64,000 nucleotides of DNA, taken from Euryodendron excelsum. Its lineage: Eukaryota; Streptophyta; Magnoliopsida; Ericales; Pentaphylacaceae. The translations under genes were made by a program, and so were the position numbers. The notes under the pieces are model-generated. The model ran no database searches and was not told the origin of the DNA. It saw nothing but the letters and a program-made list of their open reading frames with translations. The DNA lies in the NCBI GenBank assembly GCA_033060915.1, contig CM065399.1, positions 19,495,001 to 19,559,000 of the forward strand. The letters run 5' to 3'. Below, one piece after another: positions 55,633 through 64,000 of this stretch (positions are counted from its first letter, which is position 1; every line of letters starts with the position of its first letter).

Positions 55633-58600
55633 TAGAGCCTCTTCCAGCGTGAAAAAAGTCCGCAAACTCAGTCTGAAAACCCTAATATTCGTTATACAGA
55701 GCTCGTAGCCTCCCTAAACTCTAGCTTCTTTAGGTTTTCCAAACCCTAGCCACCATACAGAAACCCTAGCCTCCTATACACTCATACACATTCCTCTACA
55801 CTTATACATTAGCCTCAACCCTCCATTGAAGACTTGAAGTGCTGCAACTCGAAGCTCCCAAAGATTCAAGACAAAGCTCTTGAAGATCAAGATGAAGACT
55901 GAAGCGAAGACCGAAGAAAAGCAAGGCGCGCAAAGCAAAGTGAAATACATAAGACAAGGTAGGCTTTCTCTTTAAATTTACGCATCTTCCCCTTCTCTTC
56001 TCTCTCCTAACCCACTTGGCTTTCTTCTATTTTAATCCCCCATCTTCTTCCCCCCCCCCCCTCCCTTCTTTGCATGCTTGAAATAAGAGAATTCCCGGTC
56101 CATGTGTAGGATTAGGCTATTGGAGGGTCACCGTGTCGGGGGCTTTCTTTTAGTCTAACCGGAGACCACGTGGGTTCGGCCCCCTTGATTATGTGGTGAA
56201 TCCTTAACCTTATATGTTCACGACGCCAATTTGCATTGTCCATATCATGATCTTGCATTCTTCCAAAAATCGTTTTCAAACTCGTTTTCAAACTTGCGTT
56301 AAACTTGTTTTCAAAATTGCATCAAAATTTTCTTTTCCAAAACTTGTTTTCAAAATCACAATCCTAGGGTGATTCTAGCCTTTCCATGGCTAGGGTTGCT
56401 TTAGGAAAGTGTTATATTTAAAGTGACCAATATGGTCCATATTTTTAAATCCTTGTTGTTTTTAAAACCACTTTCTTAAAGTGGTTCTAGCCTTCTTATG
56501 GTTAGAATCGTTTTAGAAAAGTGAAACATTTTTATACTTTTCAAAAACTCTCTTTTCAAAAATCTGGCTTTCTAAAACCCTCCTTTTCAACATGCTTTAC
56601 TAAAACTCTTCTTTCCAAAATTGTTTTCTAAAAACTCTCTTGAAAAATCTAATTTTCAAAACTCCTTTTTTTAAAACTCCTCTCCAAAATACTCTCCTCA
56701 AAATCTCCTTTCTAAAAACACTTCCTAAATCTCTTTCCCAAAAACTATTTCCAACAATCTCCTTCTAAAAATCTTTCCAAAAAACTCTCTTCAAAATTCC
56801 TCTCTAGAAACACTTCCTAGGTTTCCTTCCTAGAATCTCTTTCCCAACACTCTTTCCTAAAAACACCTTCCAATATCTTCTTTCTAAAAGTCCTCTAAAC
56901 TTCACTTTCTAAAAACTCCCTTTTAGGATTTCCTTCCAAAAACTTTTCCTTTCCAAAAATTCTACTTTCCAAACACTCTTTCCTTAAAGCCTAAGTTAAA
57001 CCCTTGAACTCACAATTTGGAAACCCTAATTTTCCTTCCAAAAACATGATTTCCAATTCCTTATTTTGGCCCTAAAACCTAGGTTTCCAAAACCTCTTAT
57101 TTTCTACATCAAAACTATATTTCCAAAACCTCTTTTTAACATCAAAACTATAGTCTTCCAAATCTAGGGTTTCTAAAACTTCCCTTTCCAAATTCATGCC
57201 AAATCCAATCTTCCCCTTTAGGAAACCAAATCCAATCTCCCATTTAGGAAACGAGATCCTATCCTCCATTTTTGAAAACAAAATCAAACCATCTCTTTTT
57301 AGAAACAAAATCTAACTCTTTGTTTTAGGAAATAGGAATCTCAATCCTTCCAACTCCAAATCTTTTCTAATTCACTCCTTCCTAATCTCATACTTTCCTA
57401 AACCTTAAGTTTCCAAAACTTAAAACATTTAAATCTTTCCTTAAACTTAAACTACCAAATCTTTCCTAATCCCAACCTTTCCTAATTCCATCTCTTTTCA
57501 AATTTCAACTTCCCAAATCTAAATCTTCAAATCTTTCTTAAATTCAACTCTTTCCTAATTTTAAGAATTTCTAAAACTCAAATTTTAAATCTTTTCTAAA
57601 ATTCAAATCTTTCTAAACTTCAAAATCTTTCCAAATCAAATACTTTCTAAATTCTAAACTTTCTGACTTTCAAAACTTCCCTATTTCAAAACTTTCCTAA
57701 AATGAAATTTTCCTAAAATGATACTTTTCTAAAATGACACTTTCCTATTTTGAAACTTTCCTAATTCGAACATTTCATAAATCTAATCTTTTCTAAAACT
57801 CTTTCAAGTCAAGTCAAATCTTTCTTAAACCCTTCCAAGTCAAATCTTTCCTAAGTCTCCTCTCTTTCCTAAGTCTAAATTTTCTAAACCTCAATCTTTC
57901 CAAAACAAGTCCAAATCTTTCTTCCAAGTTCTATCTTTCTCAATCAAAGTCTAATCCTTTCAATTCCAAATTTTAAATTCCAATCTCCTCTTCGAAGTTC
58001 AAATCAAATCCTTTTTCCAATCAAAATCTCTTTCTTCCAATCCAACTTTCTATCTTCTATCGGACTCTTGTCCGAACTACGACTGACCTGATTCCTCCAA
58101 AAGGATACGTAGGCAACCCTCATGGGTGCAGTCACAACCTTTTTCAAATCTCCAATTTCACAATCTTTTTCAAGCTTCTATTTTCACAACTTCTTTCAAA
58201 TCTCCAATTCCATAATTTTTTTCCAACTTCCAATTCTAAAGATTTATTTTCAATCCTCAATATCAATTTCTAAACTTTCTTTCCAATTTCAAACTTCAAT
58301 TCTTCTTTTCCAAATCTAATCTCCAATTCCCTTTCTTTTTCAAAATTGTTTTCTAAAGTTAATAGGATTGAACATTTGATAGTTGAAGACTCTCATAGGT
58401 GAATCTAGGGTAAATAGACATGTAGGTACCGCAAGGGTGGGGTAGGGTGATGGCTTAGTGCGTCTTGCCTACACGTAACCAACCTCTGAACCTAAAATCA
58501 CCGTTTTCAAAGACCAAAATGGAGTTTATTTTCTAAAAAGGGGCTTAAATGTTTTCCAAAGGTTGCCAAACAACCTATTTTCTTAAAAACCCTCTCTTGA

Positions 58601-58861
58601 GGACGTTTTTTAAAACCTTTTTTCAAAAACCCTAAGTATAGTCCTCGGATTGTGCTTAGTTTTTAGGTGACCTAACTCACCTTAATCAATTTAGGTGGCG
58701 ACTCCAAATCTTTTCTAAAAGCCCTTTATTCAAATCAATTTTCAATTCAAACTTAGTCGCACTCATTCTTCTAGGAGGGTGAGTTCTAACAAGAAAGTAC
58801 AGTGTTTTTCCCGCTTGTGTGTATATTCCTCGAGTGCAAAAAATCTGGGCGCGACACCTGT

Positions 58862-59669
58862 GACAAGTTGGTTTCTAAAGGTATCTTATCCTTTAGTAAA
58901 TGTGTCACGGCCAACAGGCAAATTCGGTCCCGTGACACAGGGGGTTGGCAATTCCCAATGTTGACTTGTTTATGAGTGTTTGCGTCACTCTAACGATTGT
59001 GATGTTTGCGAGTGTTTGCGCTACTCTGACGGTGTGCATTCATTCCAGATATTACCTGATCTCGTGAAGCTGTTATGTGAACTTATCGTATGAGGAATTA
59101 ACTTTCTCGAAAGACGTGCCAGTAATGGACATTCTTCATTGGTGGGCTAGTAGGCACAAAACGTGGACCATTTTACCATCTCAGGGACTTGGGTTCTATC
59201 CCAATCGACAAGTTTGAAGGGACTTACCATTCCAAAGAGTTTTTTTAGAAAACGTGCCGGACTGGTTGGTCTTACTGCTTGAGGGATCAACTTTCTCAAA
59301 AGCTATGCTAGAATTGATTTGAATTAGAATTGGAGTTGAAATTGGATTTGAGATTAAAATAGGAACTTAGCACTTCTTGGAAGATGTGCTAGGTTTGATT
59401 TGAATTGGAATTTGGACTTCGAATTAAATTTGAGATTGAAATGGGGACTTATTATCTCTAGAAAGACGTGCCAATTGGAATTGTACTGAGTAATGCCTCA
59501 ATGGCATTGTGGTCATTATGTTTTTGTTACGCCTAGTGGGCTCGCGAAGCGATTGATTGATTGGATTGAGTCTAAAAAATTGATTTGGACTTGAATATGT
59601 ATGCGTTGGTTTGAATATGAGTCCGGACAGACTAGAGATTGCCAAGTGGGCCAAAATAGGGTGCTTGCA
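58862..59669 (-). mobile_element. LTR F, right part (its 5' end, minus strand)
   Basis: Continuation of the minus-oriented LTR interrupted by D. It contains the inverted U3 short array in a degenerate state and ends with TGCTTGCA at 59669 (TGCAAGCACC on the minus strand, a TG...-type start). F is the most diverged LTR copy in the window, consistent with being an older insertion. Confidence 0.75.
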
Positions 59670-59977
59670 GCATCACGATAAAAGGAAAGAAATCAAAGGA
59701 TAAAGACAAGAAAAAGAAAACTGGACCAGTACTGGCTGAACTAAAAGAACTTGGGCCCAGTCCCATAAATAGGCCCTCCAAGCTTGACTTCCCACCCATT
59801 TACGTAGTTTTTTTCAAAAATTGTACATGTGCATTGGAAATTATTACTCTCTTCAATTCCAGGAAAATGTAACTTTCCATGACACTCGTGAATGACGTCA
59901 TCAATGTTGAGGTTGATTCAATTGAAATGAGCAGTTAGTGAAGGCAATAAAAGATGAAAGAGACAAGTTGATTCACT
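59670..59977. other. Flanking DNA, nothing recognised
   Basis: Mixed composition after the end of LTR F, with no gene or repeat signature apart from the weak similarity of 59925-59977 to 1820-1895. Confidence 0.5.
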
Positions 59978-60785
59978 GATCCTTGATTTGAGTTAACAAA
60001 TACTACATTAAAATACTTGTTAAACTTGGTAGATTGGATCAATTGTATTCAAATCCACTTTAATTGTCTTTAAATCTTATTTGATTACTTGGCTAGTTGT
60101 TAATTGTTTTCAATTACATTGCATTACTAGCTTAACAAATTCTTTTTAAACACCTAAAGATTTTTGGTCTACCTTTGATTCAATTCCATTTCAAGTGCAA
60201 TTCAATTCAACTTAGGTTAGTGTTCTCTAAGTGTTGATAGCTTATATTTGGCTTGGTACTCGAGGAAATCGACTTCAATACTCACCGGATTTATACTTCA
60301 ATTACGACACCCATTCTCTTGCGGGAGCTTAATTTACACCAACTTAAGGAGCAATTCAAATTTTGAAAAACTTGAATCATTTCTTAAGATGTTATATGTT
60401 AATCTCCTACATGAGAACAGGTGTCGCGATTGAAATATAATTCTGGTAGTATCGTAGTCGATTTCCTTGAACACCAAGCCAAATATAGGCTACCGACACG
60501 TGAACCAAACACTACACTACTTTGAATTGAACAACAACTATGTAAATTGAATCTAAATAGAAGAGACAACATAAATCTTTTGGGTTTTGAGAAATGAGAT
60601 TACTAACAACTAGACAACAAAGTAAAGCAAATTAAGCAATTAACAACTAGATTCATTAAGCACTTAAAACTAATTATTATGAGATTCAAAGCAATTTAAA
60701 AGGGGTGGGCTTGGATACAATTGATCCAATCTACCAAGTTCAACAAGTATTTCAATGAAGAATTTGTTAACTCAAATCAAGGATC
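59978..60785. repeat. Large imperfect inverted repeat
   Basis: The left arm (59978-60312) begins 'GATCCTTGATTTGAGTTAAC', and the inverse of the right arm (60420-60785) begins identically. Long shared blocks follow: 'AAACTTGGTAGATTGGATCA', 'CTAGTTGTTAATTG', 'TATATTTGGCTTGG', and both arms end with GCGACACC/ACGACACC. Arms are 335 and 366 bp with a 107-bp spacer (60313-60419). Identity is high at both ends and lower in the middle. It has no coding content. Confidence 0.85.
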
Positions 60786-61735
60786 TATGGATCTTTGATT
60801 TGGAGGATTTGGATTATAAAACCTTGAATTCACACCCAATTGCGATTAAAATTATAGTCAATTGTTAGAATCATAGATTCAAACCTTAGATTTTTGAAAT
60901 TCCTATACCAGTTTAGAAATTGTGCAGAGCAGTTATGAAATTTGGTTATGTATCTAAGCTTTTTTTTTTTATAAATCCAAACTCAATTAAGAAGGCTTGT
61001 AGAAATCACAAGATGATTCAATGAAATGCATATACCTCCATTAAAATAATTGAAGATCCTTGATATATCTTCACAATTGCATCCAAATGGGGACTTAGCT
61101 ACTTGATTCCATTATATAAAGCACGAAGAAGTGTAGATCTAACATTACTTAAATGAAATTCTAGCATTTCGTTACAAGGAAAGTAAAGGAAAATGCAAGA
61201 AAGTAAAGGAAAATATAAGTGCTCTCTATAAACTACTCCTAAGTACAAGAAATCTAAACTAAGAAATGAAAGATGTGAAAAAGCTTTCTTCAAAAATGTC
61301 CAAAACAACCTTTTATAGTTGATGCAAAAATAAGAGCTCGTCAGGCTTGCGCACACCTGAACAGTTGTGCACACGACCATGCGCACGGTTATGTACGATT
61401 GAAGCATGCCTCAGTATCTTTCACACCTGATTCACATGGTGAACAGGGCTCTTCAAGGTTTCCAATGTCTGTGCGCACTTGTTGACCAAGCGTGCACACG
61501 CTTTGACCATTTGCACGGGTGTGCGGTCTCTCCTACGGTTTGCACGGTTTGCACTATTCTGCTTCGTTCTTCTTCTTCTAGCTCCAAACCCTGAAATAAG
61601 ATTAAAAAAAGGCATGCTTAGGACAATTTAAGGATAAAATGCTAATTTAATACCTAAACTAGAGCTCACAATCCACTAATTAGGGGATTGAGATTATACT
61701 TTTGCAGTGTAATCATTCACACAAGAAAAGAAAAG
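60786..61735. other. Flanking DNA with GCAC-rich stretch
   Basis: No gene recognised. 61340-61550 has many 'TGCGCAC', 'GTGCACAC' and 'TTTGCACGG' words. A frame open on the minus strand (61407-61099) has no motif. Confidence 0.5.
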
Positions 61736-62310
61736 GGGTAAAATAATTTTGTTTCCTTGCACTTTACACCAAATCTCACTTTAGAACATGTACTTTTAAT
61801 TGTAATAATTAAACCTCTATAGTTTTAATTTGTTGCAATGTTACCCTTTCGTAAGCTTTTCTTTGTGCAATTGATGATCAAAAGTCCTATGCACCTTAGG
61901 TGACCCTTTTTGAAGGGAAAAAAATGTACTCTCACATTGATTGCATGGTGATATTTTACCACAATCATTTAGTTTTCAAACTTCTTTACAGTAATTTTTC
62001 ACCTATCCCTCCTAATAGTTTTTATTTAAAATGAAATTAGGGCTGCAAAATGCCTCTAAATCATCTCAAATGAAGGATGATTAATTAAGGACATTTGAGT
62101 GCCAAAATGATGTAAGAAATACACTTTACCCTGAAAAAAGGGCCGCGTGAGATGCAATGGCTTTTAACCATCAATTATCCTAATGGAATATTAAGAAATG
62201 GTGACTTTGCAACAAATTAAAAGCATAGAAACTTAATTATTACAATTAAAAATGCAGATCTCGAAGTGGAATTTGGTGTTAAGTGCAATGGTGCAAAGTG
62301 TATTTTACCC
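61736..62310. mobile_element. Long-TIR foldback element (about 200-bp arms)
   Basis: The left end GGGTAAAATAATTTTG and the inverse of the right end GGGTAAAATACACTTTGC begin matching arms. They share 'TTTTTAATTGTAATAATTAA', 'TTTTAATTTGTTGCAA' and 'AATTGATG', and continue to about 61940 and 62110. Length is 575 bp. Long TIRs without coding sequence resemble non-autonomous Mutator-like or foldback elements. Flanks are A-rich, so no clean target duplication could be read. Confidence 0.75.
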
Positions 62311-62744
62311 AAAAAATAATTTTTTCAGTCGAAACGTGAAACTTTTATTTGATGGATTTCTTACTGTAATATTTAGATGGCAGTGATAATAGTTGGGATT
62401 ATTATACAAGTGAAACTTCTTCTGATTCCCCCTTTTCATATGAAAAATAATGAAGAACAATTTGGTGGATTAACAAAAAATGCAACAATTTAGTTTGTGA
62501 AAAATTATGTTCTTACATAGTTTTGCACTAGAATGTTGTAGCAATGATATTTCAAATCAAAATGCACTTTATTGGATACTTTGTTGAATGATGGGTCAGA
62601 ATTTTTGTTTATTTTTTCAGTTCATATGGTGTTATTGTTAATCATCTTCTAAATTCCTATTCATGAAATTCGACTAATAAAGACCTCTTTACAAATCTCA
62701 AACAGATTATATATTACAGGCATTGTTGATCAGCTAGCCATGCA
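62311..62744. other. AT-rich flank, nothing seen
   Basis: No open frame of interest and no repeat recognised. Confidence 0.5.
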
Positions 62745-63156
62745 TAGGAATGGCAACGGAGTGGGTTTGGGTCAGGAATCTTTATCCCATTCTCGCCCCA
62801 CCATGGTAACCCCTCCCCCCATATTCGCCCCGCCTCACTTAACCCCTCCGCACAGCCCCATTGCCCTACCCTGCCTCCTTTATGTTAGTAATTTTTTAAA
62901 CACATCATAGACAAAGCAAGGGATGAAATCACAAAAATAAGAAAATAAATCATAATACTTGTATTTTAATGGAAAATGTACATGTAAAAAACAAATATAT
63001 ATGTATAAATGGGCAAGCTTGAGTTAGGGCAGGGTATTGCACCTTATCCTCAAACTTGCCCCAGCCCCTGCCCCAGTTAGTATCACTCTATAGCTGTTGT
63101 CAATAGAGGCAAGGTAGGGTGGGGACTTGAGATGTCAGTTTATTTTGACATCCCTA
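62745..63156. mobile_element. Second hAT-like non-autonomous element
   Basis: The left end TAGGAATGGCAACGG and the inverse of the right end TAGGGATGTCAAAAT form short imperfect TIRs of hAT style. Flanks GCCATGCA (62737-62744) and ATCGTGCA (63157-63164) fit an 8-bp TSD with three transitions. The inside has CCCCGCC/GGGGCAGG-type words at both ends. Non-coding. Confidence 0.6.
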
Positions 63157-63164
63157 ATCGTGCA

Positions 63165-64000
63165 AGGCTTGGCCTGTGGAAAGGGAAGGAGGTTGAACCA
63201 CTCCCACCATTTTCAGATTGTAGATACCGTTCCATTTTTATGATTATTAAAGATTTTTGTCTATGCATGGCACTTCATTAATTTTTTACAAAGTATATGT
63301 TTAATCTCCCCCCCCCCCCCCCCCCCCCCCCCCCGACTCCTTTTCGTTGGGGGTACTTTGATGCCTATTATCCATCTAAAATTGATGGCCAATGGTTAGA
63401 TGTGTTATGGTAGGTTTTGTGTGTTGAGCCATGTCCCATATAGAAAGTTTTCAAAATTTTCTTATCTTTTGAGTGGTAATCGTATGATTTGCATATCACA
63501 CATGCACATATATGTGTGGTGTACTTGGCATGTTTGTGTGTGTGATTAAAATTATATGTCCGTTATTATTTTCTTTGCCACAGTTTAAATTTAAACTAAA
63601 AGACAACCTTTTTGGAAAGGTTTGCTTTTGTAAGTTCTGAATTCCATTCACCCTTTCAAGTTTTAAGTCTTAATATACTTTTAAGTTTTAGAGAAGTTTT
63701 GAAAGAAATCTTTAGAGATTGCCATCTATAAATTTCAATGCATCCTCTTATATCGTAGAAGTGTTTCGTCTATAATTTTGCAACAACATATTGGGGGGAA
63801 TATTTTTAAGAATAGTGGCCACCAATACGCCTTAAAGTCGTAATTATTCTGTTTCTCTTTCTCAGTTTTCCTAAAAAGAAGTATGATGTAAACATATATG
63901 ATATAATTCGATTATCTAAACACAAATAATTACTTAATCACAAGATATTATAGTTTTAGTGAAGTTATAACTTGATATACTCGTGTGAAATCAACAAAGA
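63165..64000. other. Right flank with dispersed-repeat copy and poly-C
   Basis: 63205-63305 resembles 3265-3362 ('CCACCATTTTC(A/G)GATTGTA', then 'TTCCATTTT(T)ATGAT'). No gene is seen. AT-rich to the window end. Confidence 0.5.
63308..63334 (+). repeat. Poly-C tract, 27 bases
   Basis: An uninterrupted C run in ordinary flanking DNA, unrelated to the LTR poly-C site. The length may be uncertain for technical reasons. Confidence 0.9.

Larger units (their letters stand above)
22553..58856 (+). mobile_element. Element D: giant gag-carrying Tat/Ogre-like retrotransposon with nested C and E
   Basis: The 5' LTR (22553-27852) and 3' LTR (53866-58856) are in the same orientation and flanked by a perfect 5-bp duplication, CCTGT (22548-22552 and 58857-58861). 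Removing nested C and E with one TSD each leaves about 19.06 kb. Order: LTR, PBS, long leader, gag, unknown spacer, antisense PMD-like ORF, polypurine tract, LTR. No protease, RT, RNase H or integrase motif is visible in D's own sequence, so it would be non-autonomous, moved by another element's pol. The target was LTR F. Confidence 0.88.
53866..58856 (+). repeat. 3' LTR of element D, 4.99 kb
   Basis: TGTAAGCACTCC...CTGGGCGCGACA (the end has one A-to-G change relative to the 5' LTR). It is about 300 bp shorter than the 5' LTR, mainly because the short U3 array has about five units instead of eight or nine. The poly-C run is about 12 rather than 32. Promoter hairpin 55548-55572 (CTGGCGCCACT/AGTGGCGCCAG, perfect), TATA box 55625-55632. 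Confidence 0.87.

Noticed and set aside
15359..59669. B and F as the two LTRs of one element
   Set aside because: They face each other in opposite orientation and the outer 5-bp flanks (CTATT, GCATC) do not match.
61099..61407. 102-codon minus-strand frame
   Set aside because: Hydrophobic, Cys/Phe-rich chance frame without a recognisable family; region looks like repeat DNA.
1..64000. tRNA and rRNA genes
   Set aside because: None seen on reading; the only tRNA-related sequences are the two primer-binding sites. A tRNAscan run would settle it.

Overview
This is nuclear DNA from a flowering plant, probably a eudicot with a repeat-rich genome. There are no dense operons or Shine-Dalgarno sites. 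The only host-type gene is a plant-specific DUF247 (UPF0481) gene, and it is broken. About three quarters of the window is a nest of giant Ty3/gypsy LTR retrotransposons of one Tat/Ogre-like family. Family evidence is LTRs of about 4.2-5.3 kb (TGTAAGCACC...GCGCAACA), a primer-binding site fitting tRNA-Arg, and a pol with two RNase H domains. I cannot name the species.

Layout. (1) 1-8.4 kb: AT-rich host DNA with a 3.6-copy tandem repeat (113-629), a hAT-like element with 8-bp target-site duplication (TSD) (4627-5300), the DUF247 pseudogene (6242-7510) and microsatellites. (2) 8.7-15.4 kb: a minus-strand element H, with an LTR-like unit, a purine tract and a decayed 'putative plant transposon protein' ORF, split by a solo giant LTR (A, 10800-14962). 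(3) 15.4-22.5 kb: a truncated plus LTR (B), a minus-oriented 1.4-kb internal segment, and a truncated minus LTR (F). (4) 22553-58856: element D, bounded by a perfect 5-bp TSD (CCTGT) and inserted into F. D carries gag and a long antisense ORF resembling the plant mobile domain (PMD), but no visible pol. Two relatives sit inside D: element C (28594-40653, TSD ACATG), with protease, RT and two RNase H domains but no gag or integrase, and solo LTR E (42591-47768, minus, near-perfect TSD), which splits D's gag at one point. (5) 58862-59669: the rest of F. (6) 59.7-64 kb: host DNA with a large inverted repeat (59978-60785), a long-TIR foldback element (61736-62310), a second hAT-like element (62745-63156) and a poly-C tract.

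Order of events read from the nesting: H, then A and B into H; F, then D into F; then C and E into D. All coding regions carry stops or frameshifts, so nothing here looks able to transpose alone. The points most worth a second look are the complementary coding of C and D, the antisense PMD ORF, hairpin and telo-box arrays around the LTR promoters, a candidate intron between protease and RT, and the two inverted repeats in the right flank. All calls come from reading the sequence; no database search was run.
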